DNA of 27,536 nt. It comes from Bacillota bacterium (GTDB taxonomy: Bacteria > Bacillota > Clostridia > Lachnospirales > Lachnospiraceae). Below the pieces are notes generated by a model. The model worked only from the letters and a program-made list of their open reading frames with translations, was not told the DNA's origin and made no database searches. Below, piece after piece: positions 15,837-24,185 of the stretch. Each line of letters begins with the position of its first letter. The first letter of the stretch is position 1. Made by a program: the position numbers and the translations under genes. The stretch is taken from assembly GCA_023398615.1 (NCBI GenBank), contig JAEWSD010000100.1:1-27536 (forward strand). The letters run 5' to 3'.

Positions 15837-15900
15837 AGTAACACCTCCTGTTCAATATTATTCTGCTCCCTTTTTTGCTCCTCTCTTTTTGAAGCCTTTC

Positions 15901-16281
15901 CTAATCATCATTCACCGAAAAATCTCTGTAAATTCCTTCTATTATTTCATGAACTTCCTTACAGGATATATTCTTACATATTGCCTTAGCCAAAACAACT
16001 CTCAAATCGCTTATCATTTCTTCCATTGCCTTGTATTTATCTACATCAACTGAAATAACCGCTCCTTTTCTGCGATCCAGCTTTACATAGCCTTCCTGTT
16101 TTAAAATAGTATATGCTTTGTTAACCGTATGCATGTTAATACCGACATGGTCAGCCAGCTCTCTGACGGAAGGCAGATTATCTCCTTCTCTTATTTCAGA
16201 ATTCGCGATTCCTATAATGATTTGATTGCAAAGCTGGATATAAAAAGCTTCTTCGCTGTTATAGTCTATGGTCACTATCAA
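15901..16281 (-). CDS. GntR-family (YtrA-type) regulator in the ctsR position
   Basis: A short GntR protein of about 126 aa. The winged HTH is at about residues 10-75 (QLCNQIIIGIA, LPSVRELADHVGINMHTVNKAY, LKQEGYVKLDRRKGAVI; landmarks only). A short helical tail replaces the large effector domain, which is the YtrA plan. The frame opens at GTG 16290, but GGGAGG (16295-16290) overlaps that codon and sits 8 nt before TTG 16281, giving M-I-V-T-I-D. A GTG at 16275 is another option. It heads mcsA-mcsB-clpC, and a palindromic operator overlaps its promoter, so autoregulation and control of the stress operon are likely inferences. YtrA members often control ABC transporters, none of which is here. 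Confidence 0.85.
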   Translation of the reverse strand: MIVTIDYNSEEAFYIQLCNQIIIGIANSEIREGDNLPSVRELADHVGINMHTVNKAYTILKQEGYVKLDRRKGAVISVDVDKYKAMEEMISDLRVVLAKAICKNISCKEVHEIIEGIYRDFSVNDD

Positions 16282-16303
16282 ATCATCCACCTCCCTGTTG
16301 TTC

Positions 16304-16331
16304 GTTATACTTGTTATACATATAGTATAAC
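16304..16331 (-). promoter_or_regulatory. Palindromic operator of the GntR-mcsA-mcsB-clpC operon
   Basis: GTTATAC-N5-GTATAAC is a perfect 19-bp inverted repeat at 16313-16331, with an extra half-site GTTATAC at 16304-16310. It covers the -10 box of the operon promoter. Its size and symmetry suit a GntR dimer. No CtsR-type heptad direct repeat (GGTCAAA-N3-GGTCAAA) was seen here. Confidence 0.65.
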
Positions 16332-16351
16332 AGAAATAGTTCTTTTGTCAA
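16324..16351 (-). promoter_or_regulatory. Promoter of the GntR-mcsA-mcsB-clpC operon
   Basis: On the minus strand, TTGACA (16351-16346) and TATACT (16329-16324) are separated by 16 bp. The start lies near 16317, inside the palindrome, giving a leader of about 36 nt. Confidence 0.7.
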
Positions 16352-16419
16352 TACCGTAAAAATATTGCCGTACATTGCCTGTAACAGTTCCGCCGTAAGG
16401 CTGAATAGTAACCATTACC

Positions 16420-17718
16420 TTATTCTTTCGAGTCCTTTGATTTCATATACACATGTATTAATGCTATGGACAGCATAATCAGTATCGCGCCAAGTATGGC
16501 AATCACAATACCCATATTAGTTAACCTGCTCTTATATTTATCCGAACGGATGATCTCTTCGGTCATGACATATCGGTTGTCTGCTGCCTCACCCTGTCCG
16601 CGGCTGTATCTTTGCATTGTCCCTTCAACACGGTCATACTGGTAGAATCCCTCTTCCCCGGATTCGTTCACGGCATACAGCAGCAGAAAATCGCTGTCCG
16701 GATTACTCTTTGGCATGTAGGCATTAATCATTGTATCATCTATAAGAACTGTGGTTCCGACAAATCCGGCAGGTATTCTGCTTTCATCCGGCACCGGAAG
16801 AATCTGGTATCGGAAACCGTTCTGGATATAAACCGTTTCCCCGTCTTTTATAGTCAATATTTCATTGATCCGGGCATCTTTATTCTCCAGAGTGTATTCC
16901 TCCCCCGCTTCCGTATCATCTGAGGTTTCCTCCCCGGAAGTTTCCTCAAGGGAATTACCGGATTCCTCTTCTTCACGAATCACCTCAATTACATACTGTT
17001 TTTTACTCCCCGATTCCGACGTTACGGTAACGATTGCTTTATTTGAGCCGGGCTTAAGCGCATCATTTCCTTTCACCGCAACGGTAGCTGCTTCATCCTC
17101 CGCCACCGCACTTATAATCATTTGTTTGATATCACTGCCCACCCGCGCCGAATATTCCGTTACCTTCCTGTTAAATTCCGGCTTTAAGGTACCGGGATTT
17201 ATCTTGAGGGATTTAAGATTCGTATTGATAGAAGCGGTTTTTGGGGCTTCAATGCTTATATTTAATTCATTCGATGACACAGACATATCGAGTCCGCTTT
17301 CATAATCATAAATCTCTGGGTTATCTTTCAGCGATATCGTACTGTTCCCAGTCTTTTTGGCGGTAAAATTAAGGATATACTTTCTCGAATTCTCTTCCGT
17401 ACCTACATTCTTATCCGATATCTTTATCAACCCGTCACCGCCTGCAATATGAGACCCGCTTTTTTTAAATTCCAATACATCATCATTATATGACACAAAC
17501 GCTTCAAAGTCGCCTAATATTGCTTCTGAGGACAGCTTTACGCTGACGCTGATTTCATCACCGACCGTAAAGGAGGACTTATCCGTACTTAAGGTTATGG
17601 CCGCACTTGCAGCTTTGCACTCCGTATACGGCAGCAATGCCGTTCCAAGCAAAAATAGCATGATAAAAGCTTTTATTATAAATATAACCGTTCTGTTTCC
17701 TGTTTGAATCATCTTCAA
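16420..17718 (-). CDS. Membrane-anchored cohesin / cadherin-like surface protein
   Basis: About 432 aa. A signal peptide (hydrophobic IFIIKAFIMLFLLGTALL, residues about 11-30) precedes a cohesin-type beta-sandwich (AITLSTDKSSFTVGDEISV onward, about 38-155). A cadherin-like beta-sandwich repeat (LKSLKINPGTLKPEF to YVIEVIRE, about 167-250) and an acidic Glu/Ser/Thr linker follow. Next comes an unrecognised domain of about 100 residues, then a C-terminal membrane helix near 400-422 with a short basic tail. AAGGAG fits a TTG at 17718 (6-nt spacing); ATG at 17712 is the alternative at 12 nt. Cohesins bind dockerins in cellulosomes, but similar folds occur in non-cellulosomal proteins; no dockerin is visible in this window. 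Confidence 0.8.
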   Translation of the reverse strand: MKMIQTGNRTVIFIIKAFIMLFLLGTALLPYTECKAASAAITLSTDKSSFTVGDEISVSVKLSSEAILGDFEAFVSYNDDVLEFKKSGSHIAGGDGLIKISDKNVGTEENSRKYILNFTAKKTGNSTISLKDNPEIYDYESGLDMSVSSNELNISIEAPKTASINTNLKSLKINPGTLKPEFNRKVTEYSARVGSDIKQMIISAVAEDEAATVAVKGNDALKPGSNKAIVTVTSESGSKKQYVIEVIREEEESGNSLEETSGEETSDDTEAGEEYTLENKDARINEILTIKDGETVYIQNGFRYQILPVPDESRIPAGFVGTTVLIDDTMINAYMPKSNPDSDFLLLYAVNESGEEGFYQYDRVEGTMQRYSRGQGEAADNRYVMTEEIIRSDKYKSRLTNMGIVIAILGAILIMLSIALIHVYMKSKDSKE

Positions 17719-17740
17719 CTTTATCTCCTTTTCGGTGGCA

Positions 17741-17821
17741 AAAGGGACTGCCGCAAAATCAAAAGTCCTATAAACCTGTTCATTTGGTTCATAGCAGCCT
17801 TCTGCCTGCAACAGCCCCTTT
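17741..17821 (-). ncRNA. Branched RNA structure, probable terminator or attenuator
   Basis: On the minus strand, a 15-bp outer stem (17821-17807 with 17755-17741, including G-U pairs) encloses a GCAG/CTGC hairpin (17805-17794) and a 9-bp hairpin (17794-17786 with 17776-17768). A short UUUU follows. It lies 42 nt after the SH3b-glucosaminidase stop and 23 nt before the next start. It probably ends or attenuates readthrough between the two surface-protein genes. Confidence 0.55.
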
Positions 17822-17863
17822 ACATTTTATGAATTCCATCCGCCTGCAAAATTTCCCGGCCTT

Positions 17864-20485
17864 TTACTCCCTGACAATATTAATAAGATATTCTCTGATA
17901 TTGCCGTTTTCCGCAATAACCTTAACCGTAACCGGATTATTTCCGGTCTGAAGGGTAATAATGCCGGTTCCGAGTACCGTCGCCTTGCTGCTTACCGCCG
18001 CGGCTGTGACTTCAACGGATGAAACACTGCTGTCTACGATTAATGAGTAAGGCTGGTCAACAGATATATTAAACGTCGGAGTGAGACTGTACCCTTTAAC
18101 TGCCAGAGTTTTCAGCCAGTTGTTCGGATTGGATACCGGGGCCGGCACCGACGAAACGGTTTCCGGCATATCATTATAGACCGGTATGGAAAATACAATC
18201 GGCACACTTGTCATTCCACTGTATGCGTCAAAGGTCTTTTTCGCTTCCGCCTCCGGGGCCTGCACATTCGCCATGTACTGGTGCGAGTAGGTCGAATCGG
18301 CGGTTACGTTAAACTTCTGCAGATAAATCGTATCCTGTCCCCGGCTGATATAGTTCCTTCCAATACTGTATGCCCCTCCGACAATGGAATCATACGGGCT
18401 GTCCCAGGGTATCAGATACTGAGCGTTCAGTTCGGCACTTGTTGTGCCGTTCCTTGCATATTTTAAGGCGTTTGCAACACTGCCGCCCGCGGCGGTACTG
18501 TGATAAGCGCCGATATTAAAGAAATTGTACAGCCCTTCATAGCCCTTAACCGTTCCGGTCACACTTTGACTCAGGGAATTTACACCCGTCACGACCTCCT
18601 GTTTTACCCGGGAGGCCAAATGATACGGGCTTACTCCGGAGTATTCCGCCGCCTTAATAAAGGTCTGCGAATAACTGTAATCGAGATTCTGTCCGTTGTC
18701 ATCAATAAAAGAATATCTGTTATTATAAAGCGGCGTATTATAAAGGATTCCTTCGACTCCCGTCGCATTCTGATACTCGCTCTGATAAGCCAGCAGCTCA
18801 AATTGGAAGATGCCCTTCTCGGTCAGGAAGTTTCTCGGGTCCATATAGTAGGATACCGCCTCCCTTGACGCCGTTACCCAGCTGGAACCGTCAAATGCTA
18901 TAAAGCTGTCCTTTTCCCAATTGTAAGCCCCGGTATCAAAGGATTTCCATTCGTTGGTCTTTCCGTTCGTTATCAGATTAATCCCAAGGGCACTTTCCGC
19001 CTGAATGACCGTATTCCAATTCAGCCCGGTATGGTATGTCTCAAAAACCCAGGTCGGATACTGCTGATGGAGCTGCCGCAGATAAGGCTTGTAGCTTTCC
19101 GGGAATCCGTCATTCGTCATCTTCGTTTCAAACTCGGCATCGGACAATATTCCCCCGGCAGGCGGTGTACTTCCGCCCGGGTCCGTTATACCGCCTTCGC
19201 CGACCAGGATATACTCCGCTTCCACATAACCCTGGTATACCATCCCTGATTTCGTAAACTCCACATAATACCAGGGTACGGAATTTACCCTGACCGTGCT
19301 TAATATCGCTACCTTTTCATTCTGTCTTAAAACAATCGGGGTATAGGCGGCATCATATAATAGCTCCATTCCTGAAGATACATCCTTTATAACGTTTGCA
19401 ACCGATGCATAATACAGCATGCCGTTTGTCCTGGTATTGATCTCCTGTATGTAGCCGATAGGGGTAGGCGTCGGGGTTACCGTCACCTTAGGTGTCACCG
19501 ATGGTGTTGCATCAGGCTTACCGGTAACTGTCGGCTGTGGTTTGGGGGTCGGAGCCGCATTGGCGGCCGGTTTCAATAATATCTGATTAGCCGGAATATA
19601 CCCGCTATATCTCACCTGTGCAAGGTCAAAGGATATCTGGAACCATTTTACGCCTTTGGCATCGGTTACTTCCTCTGTAATGGCTACAAACTTACCGTCC
19701 GGCAGTGCAATCTGAACACCCTTCTTATTCGTAAGTAAGGAATACTTGGTTCCCGCGCCCTTTCTTATTTTGACCGCTTTCACGGTATTTATGTTTGCAT
19801 GGATATTCGTTTGAATACTCAGCTTAACATAATCGCTTAACACATAGCCCGTAAACGTCCCCTGGGTCGTATTATAGGTGATCTGATACCACTTTTCCGA
19901 TTTTTTTATTGTCTCACCTATAATCGTAACCTTTTTATTCTTAATAATCGAACCAACCTTTGCACCGGTCATCTCCGGTTTCTTACGGACGTTTAAGGTG
20001 GAGGCAATTACCGTTGCACTAACCTTAAGTGTTGTCTTTGAGCTATTCTCCCCTTGCGCTTTCGGGGTCGGCGTAGCCTTCGGAGTCACCTTGGGAGTCG
20101 GCGTTGCTTTAGGAGAAGAGGAACCGGCAGAATCCTTTGCCGCATCCCCTGACTTTCCCGGCGCCTTGCCGTCCAGCTTGATAAATTCACTCTTTACATA
20201 GCCCTTCGCCGGTGTGCCGTTAAATTGAAAGGATATCTTATACCAATCCTTCAGCTCTTCCGTTATCGTTACCTTATCATTCTGCCGGAGAAAGGCATCA
20301 CTCCCGTTTATCCGGACTTTACCGTAAGAGGTACCGGGACCTGATCTGATATTCAGGCTGGTAGCCGTTACCTTTCCCGTTACGGCTGCGGAAGCCTCCT
20401 TCGGCCTCATAAAAAGCCCTTGCGGGCAGAGCAGTGCAACACAAAGCAGCATAATAATCCATTTATATATAGTATTCCTTTTCAT
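17864..20485 (-). CDS. Secreted SH3b-glucosaminidase wall hydrolase with cadherin-like domain
   Basis: An 873-aa exported protein. The signal peptide (IIMLLCVALLCPQGLF, cleaved near AASA at about 33) is followed by SH3b repeats 1-4 at about 35-105, 150-222, 227-305 and 352-425. Pro/Thr-rich linkers (PTPKVTPKATPTPK type) separate them. The catalytic region of the glucosaminidase type lies at about 445-740. The conserved Glu is probably E630 in HLASRVKQE, with later landmarks YNFFNIGAYHS and GGAYSIGRNYI. A C-terminal cadherin-like domain (about 785-873) ends NIREYLINIVRE. It probably cleaves peptidoglycan glycan strands during growth or separation. The ATG follows AGGAGG. The downstream cohesin protein shares the cadherin-like module. 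Confidence 0.9.
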   Translation of the reverse strand: MKRNTIYKWIIMLLCVALLCPQGLFMRPKEASAAVTGKVTATSLNIRSGPGTSYGKVRINGSDAFLRQNDKVTITEELKDWYKISFQFNGTPAKGYVKSEFIKLDGKAPGKSGDAAKDSAGSSSPKATPTPKVTPKATPTPKAQGENSSKTTLKVSATVIASTLNVRKKPEMTGAKVGSIIKNKKVTIIGETIKKSEKWYQITYNTTQGTFTGYVLSDYVKLSIQTNIHANINTVKAVKIRKGAGTKYSLLTNKKGVQIALPDGKFVAITEEVTDAKGVKWFQISFDLAQVRYSGYIPANQILLKPAANAAPTPKPQPTVTGKPDATPSVTPKVTVTPTPTPIGYIQEINTRTNGMLYYASVANVIKDVSSGMELLYDAAYTPIVLRQNEKVAILSTVRVNSVPWYYVEFTKSGMVYQGYVEAEYILVGEGGITDPGGSTPPAGGILSDAEFETKMTNDGFPESYKPYLRQLHQQYPTWVFETYHTGLNWNTVIQAESALGINLITNGKTNEWKSFDTGAYNWEKDSFIAFDGSSWVTASREAVSYYMDPRNFLTEKGIFQFELLAYQSEYQNATGVEGILYNTPLYNNRYSFIDDNGQNLDYSYSQTFIKAAEYSGVSPYHLASRVKQEVVTGVNSLSQSVTGTVKGYEGLYNFFNIGAYHSTAAGGSVANALKYARNGTTSAELNAQYLIPWDSPYDSIVGGAYSIGRNYISRGQDTIYLQKFNVTADSTYSHQYMANVQAPEAEAKKTFDAYSGMTSVPIVFSIPVYNDMPETVSSVPAPVSNPNNWLKTLAVKGYSLTPTFNISVDQPYSLIVDSSVSSVEVTAAAVSSKATVLGTGIITLQTGNNPVTVKVIAENGNIREYLINIVRE

Positions 20486-20638
20486 TTAAGCTTCCTCCTA
20501 TCGCTGCCGCGATATAAAACCTTTTCATCCTTCGTTCATACATGTAAGTCTCGGTACCATAACTGAACTGTAACATTATTTACTATATAATACTATTGAT
20601 TACTTGTGGCACTTTTGTGACATTGCATAATATTTGTA

Positions 20639-20668
20639 ATTATATCAATTTTTTACGGAAATCAGCAA
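20639..20668 (-). promoter_or_regulatory. Candidate promoter of the glucosaminidase gene
   Basis: On the minus strand, TTGCTG (20668-20663) and TATAAT (20644-20639) are 18 bp apart. The leader would be about 148 nt. Apart from this and the inverted repeat at 20739-20775, the 338 bp between 20486 and 20823 are AT-rich and show no gene. Confidence 0.4.
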
Positions 20669-20738
20669 GTAATTTGTAAAATACTATCTCGAACACAAAG
20701 TTTGCTGCAAAGAACATAAAGTAATTTTTGATATATAT

Positions 20739-20775
20739 AAAGATGTAGGACAATTTTTGATTATCTTACATCTTT
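20739..20775. terminator. Inverted repeat, possible terminator of the esterase unit
   Basis: AAAGATGTA (20739-20747) and TACATCTTT (20767-20775) form a perfect 9-bp stem with a 19-nt loop. It lies about 49 bp past the esterase stop. Read leftward it is followed by only a short U-rich run, so termination strength is uncertain. Confidence 0.45.
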
Positions 20776-20823
20776 TTATCATACTCATAAATTGTGGTAC
20801 TTATTACACAAACCCATACTCAG

Positions 20824-21738
20824 CTATTTAGTGGAGTTATTTGAGGTACCGGCATAAAATATAAGATATTTTTCAATATTCGCTTCCCAATACGCTCCAT
20901 CATGTTCTCCTTGATTCAAATAATATTCTGATTCCACACCTTTAGACACCAATAAATTATTCAGCTTATCACAACCCTCAAAAAATTTGTAACTGTCCTG
21001 AGCTCCACAATCCAGATATACCTTTAAACCAGTAAGGTCTTTATTTTCAGCCACTCGAAGGGGATCCCGTTCGTTTCTCAGTTCATCGGTCGGATACACA
21101 AAGGACATTGCACCGCCGGCATAGCCATCTAAAAATATCGCCGGACTATGCCCGCCTACCTTGCTAAACGCATCCGCATATGTAAAAGCCATATGTAAGG
21201 CTACCCAACCACCCATAGACATTCCTCCTATATAACGGCCTTCTCTGGAAGAAACGGTGCTATAGGTTGCATCAATATAGGGAATTAATTCCTTATAGAG
21301 ATAATCCTCATACATACCCGTATTGAAGGAAGAAAAGGAAGACTCTGGCCCGCTTGAGTTTATACCATAACTATTATCAATTTGCGGAGCGACAATGATT
21401 AATGGCTCAATCTCTTTACTATCTATTAGGGCATCTGCCTTTTTATCCAGTTTAAGATCGGGCATCCATGAGTCCTCATTCCCTGTGTATCCATGAATTA
21501 AATAAAGTACCGGGTATTTATTCTTATCACTATAGTCTTTTGGCAGATAAATATTGACCTTCATCTCCCTGTCCAGTGCCTTACTTGATAAAGAGATTTT
21601 TATAATTCGTTCCGAATCATCTTGCGTCTTTTCAAGGGTCGCTGCCACTGGCGTGTCAACATTCTTTTTACCACATCCGCTTATTATGTAGAAAAGCATA
21701 CTAACCAAAATAACTATACTGATTTTTTTCAATTTCAT
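20824..21738 (-). CDS. Esterase-D-type alpha/beta hydrolase lipoprotein
   Basis: A 304-aa lipoprotein. A hydrophobic N-terminus leads to the lipobox IISGC with the lipidated C22, so it is anchored on the outside of the membrane. The alpha/beta hydrolase fold has the oxyanion block LIHGYTGNEDSW, nucleophile S174 in GGMSMGG, D248 in DCGAQDS and H279 in GEHDGAYW. This is the esterase-D/putative-esterase family, which includes feruloyl and acetyl-xylan esterases. The substrate cannot be fixed from sequence. The frame opens at a TTG (21756), but GAGGGAG overlapping it fits ATG 21738. It follows the MBL-fold gene by 64 bp. Confidence 0.88.
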   Translation of the reverse strand: MKLKKISIVILVSMLFYIISGCGKKNVDTPVAATLEKTQDDSERIIKISLSSKALDREMKVNIYLPKDYSDKNKYPVLYLIHGYTGNEDSWMPDLKLDKKADALIDSKEIEPLIIVAPQIDNSYGINSSGPESSFSSFNTGMYEDYLYKELIPYIDATYSTVSSREGRYIGGMSMGGWVALHMAFTYADAFSKVGGHSPAIFLDGYAGGAMSFVYPTDELRNERDPLRVAENKDLTGLKVYLDCGAQDSYKFFEGCDKLNNLLVSKGVESEYYLNQGEHDGAYWEANIEKYLIFYAGTSNNSTK

Positions 21739-21802
21739 AAAATATATCTCCCTCAAAATATTTTTGTCTTACTGTTTTCATATATTGAACCCCTAATAAA
21801 AT

Positions 21803-22606
21803 TTAATTTTTAGGAACATCTATATCAAGATCTAAAACTCTTAACTCTTTTAAAGCATTCAGTTCACTCCGGGTAACAGCAATTTCACCATTCTTTACAA
21901 ATTCAACATTTAAATCCAGGTATTCGGCAAGAGCCTTACCCAGATTTTCAGAACCATGTTCGGGAATTACTATTTTAGGTTTTAGACTATCGATAATGGT
22001 TTTTGTTTCTTCCAGATTCAGCTTTGAATTGGCATATTCCGGTTTTATGCTTGCTTGTATGAGCAAGACATCTACATTTCCTATTTCCTCCAATGTATCA
22101 TCACTGGGTAATTCACCCTGTGAAGCAAAATGCGCTACCTTTATTCCATTGATTTCATACACAAATATAATGTTTGTTTCCGTCGAATCACCCTTATTGT
22201 GTTTCCCGGAATATCCCGTTATACTTATACCCTTTTCAATATATGAACCTGTTTCCTTTATTAATTTATAATCACCCTGTAGTTTTGAAACATCATTGTG
22301 ATCCGAGTGCTGATGACTTTCCGTTACTATATCCGGTTCGACAGTTTCATTCATCTTGTAAGGGTCAGCTATAATTATTATACCTTCAGGCGTTTCAAAT
22401 TTAAAACAGGCGTAATTCTCAGGATATTTTTTTATCCGGATTCTCTCGGTAAAATCATCAGCACTCTTTTCTTCCGGTTCATCCTTTACAGTTGACTCTT
22501 GCTTATTTGTGGAAGCGATCTCATCTTTAGTCGTTAAAAATAGAACTGCACCGAAGAACAGAACAAGTATTAATAAAGTTCCGATTATAATTTTTATTTT
22601 ACTCAC
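21803..22606 (-). CDS. Membrane-anchored metallo-beta-lactamase-fold hydrolase
   Basis: A 267-aa protein with an N-terminal signal anchor (IIIGTLLILVLFFGAVLFL, about 5-25) and an extracytoplasmic domain of the UlaG/ComEC-like beta-lactamase superfamily. The metal motif H98-Q-H100-S-D102-H103 is intact, and later landmarks are GYSGKHNKGD, FASQGELPSDD and PEHGSENL. The last quarter (ELNALKELRVLDLDID) is variable. It starts at a GTG after GGGGGG. It heads a two-gene unit with the esterase lipoprotein. Substrate unknown; a phosphodiester or lactone hydrolase is possible. Confidence 0.85.
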   Translation of the reverse strand: MSKIKIIIGTLLILVLFFGAVLFLTTKDEIASTNKQESTVKDEPEEKSADDFTERIRIKKYPENYACFKFETPEGIIIIADPYKMNETVEPDIVTESHQHSDHNDVSKLQGDYKLIKETGSYIEKGISITGYSGKHNKGDSTETNIIFVYEINGIKVAHFASQGELPSDDTLEEIGNVDVLLIQASIKPEYANSKLNLEETKTIIDSLKPKIVIPEHGSENLGKALAEYLDLNVEFVKNGEIAVTRSELNALKELRVLDLDIDVPKN

Positions 22607-22663
22607 TGCGTATTTTCCCCCCTATGGAAATTATAATAACATATTTTTCTAATATCAATTTCC

Positions 22664-22692
22664 ATTATACTACAATAATACATATTTTGTAA
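22664..22692 (-). promoter_or_regulatory. Promoter of the MBL-esterase unit
   Basis: On the minus strand, TTACAA (22692-22687) and TATAAT (22669-22664) are 17 bp apart, with a start near 22657 and a 50-nt leader. TGGAAATT (22664-22657) and AATTTCCA (22632-22625) form an 8-bp inverted repeat spanning the leader, ending near the SD. Confidence 0.65.
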
Positions 22693-22742
22693 CCTATAAC
22701 CGGCTTTTACTCTGTTTTTGAAGAAAGCAGGCGTGTACCGGG

Positions 22743-22819
22743 AAAAAAAGGATGCGGAGAAATCCTTCCGCAGACAGGCTGACTGCCGCCTGTCACGAAC
22801 ATCGGATCTGTCCGCATCC
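22743..22819 (-). terminator. Very stable long terminator after purD
   Basis: On the minus strand, a 9-bp GC-rich stem (22819-22811 with 22758-22750) continues past a mismatch into a further 6 bp and encloses a perfect 7-bp hairpin GACAGGC/GCCTGTC. Seven U residues follow at 22749-22743. It ends the pur operon 66 bp after purD. Confidence 0.85.
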
Positions 22820-22884
22820 TGTTATATCAATGAATCGGCCTTCCCTTTATGACGCCGCCGGACGGCACACCAACAGTACCCCGG

Positions 22885-24156
22885 TTATGCTTCATCAATC
22901 GCTCTCCCGATATCATTACGCATATATTTATTCTCAAATGCAATCAGCTCTGTGGCCGCATACGCATTCTTTCTGGCTTCCTTTAAATCCCTTCCGACCG
23001 ATGTTACTCCCAGTACCCTTCCTCCGTTCGTAACAACACCGTTTTCTGAAAGTCTGGTTCCGGAATGAAAGGCATAAAAGCCCTCTTTACCCTTGAAATT
23101 CTCCAGACCGCCTATCACAAAGCCCTTCTCATAATATTCCGGATAACCTGCCGATGCCAGCATGACACACACGGCGGCATTATCCTCAAACTCCAGCTTG
23201 ATTTCATCCAGCCTGCCGTCGATACAGGCTTCAAATACTTCAACAATATCATTCTTCATACGCGGCAGAACGACCTGCGTCTCCGGGTCGCCAAAGCGCG
23301 CATTATACTCCAGAACCTTTGGACCGTTCTTCGTCAGCATCAGTCCGAAAAATAGGATACCGGTGAATTCCCTGCCCTCAGCCTTCATTGCATCCAGGGT
23401 TGCCTGATAGATATATTTCCTGCAGTAATCATCCACTTCTGCGGTATAGAAAGGGCTTGGGGAGAAGGTTCCCATCCCGCCGGTATTAAGCCCTTGGTCA
23501 CCGTCCTTTGCACGTTTATGGTCCTGTGCGCTTGTCATCGGTGCGATATGGGTACCGTCACAGAATGCCAGTACGGACACTTCCCTTCCTGTCATAAATT
23601 CTTCGATAACCAGCCGGTCGCCGGACTTGCCAAACTGCTTATCCAGCATAATCGTTTTCACGCCTGCAACCGCTGCCTCAAAATCCTTACAGATTAACAC
23701 GCCCTTGCCAAGCGCCAGGCCGTCCGCCTTTAAAACAATGGGGAACTCACAGGTTCTCAGATATTCCTTTGCCGCTTCCGGGGAATCAAAGGTTTCGTAT
23801 GCGGCGGTCGGTATCTTATATTTCTTCATCAGATCTTTTGAAAATGCCTTCGAGCCTTCAATGATTGCCGCATTCTTTTTGGGACCGAACGCACGCAGCC
23901 CTTTTGCTTCAAAAATATCTATAATTCCGGGTACCAGGCAGTCCTCCGGACCAACCACCGTCAAATCAATCTTCTCTTTCTGTGCAAAAACCGCCAGGGC
24001 CTCAAAATCCATAGCGGAAATATCGACACATTCGGCATATTCCCTGATTCCTGCGTTGCCCGGAGCACAGTATATCTTATCCACGAGCCTGCTCTTTGCT
24101 ACTTTCCAGGCGATAGCATGTTCCCTTCCTCCACCGCCTACAATTAATACTTTCAT
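22885..24156 (-). CDS. purD: Phosphoribosylamine-glycine ligase (GARS)
   Basis: A 423-aa ATP-grasp ligase that joins glycine to phosphoribosylamine to make GAR, the second step of IMP synthesis. The N-terminal signature is VLIVGGGGREHAIAWK. The GPE block is VVGPEDCLVPGIID, and the ATP-grasp region has LGKGVLICKD and EFMTGREVSVLAF. The metal/substrate block is YNARFGDPETQVVLPR. The length is normal. The ATG follows AAGGAGG. It is the last gene of purE-purM-purN-purD, 29 bp after purN. Confidence 0.97.
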   Translation of the reverse strand: MKVLIVGGGGREHAIAWKVAKSRLVDKIYCAPGNAGIREYAECVDISAMDFEALAVFAQKEKIDLTVVGPEDCLVPGIIDIFEAKGLRAFGPKKNAAIIEGSKAFSKDLMKKYKIPTAAYETFDSPEAAKEYLRTCEFPIVLKADGLALGKGVLICKDFEAAVAGVKTIMLDKQFGKSGDRLVIEEFMTGREVSVLAFCDGTHIAPMTSAQDHKRAKDGDQGLNTGGMGTFSPSPFYTAEVDDYCRKYIYQATLDAMKAEGREFTGILFFGLMLTKNGPKVLEYNARFGDPETQVVLPRMKNDIVEVFEACIDGRLDEIKLEFEDNAAVCVMLASAGYPEYYEKGFVIGGLENFKGKEGFYAFHSGTRLSENGVVTNGGRVLGVTSVGRDLKEARKNAYAATELIAFENKYMRNDIGRAIDEA

Positions 24157-24185
24157 GAAGGTTCCTCCTTAAAAATCCATACCGG

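Noticed and set aside
17719..17811. N-terminal extension of the cohesin protein through the upstream structured region.
   Set aside because: The extension lies across the RNA hairpin, lacks an SD and would bury the signal peptide.
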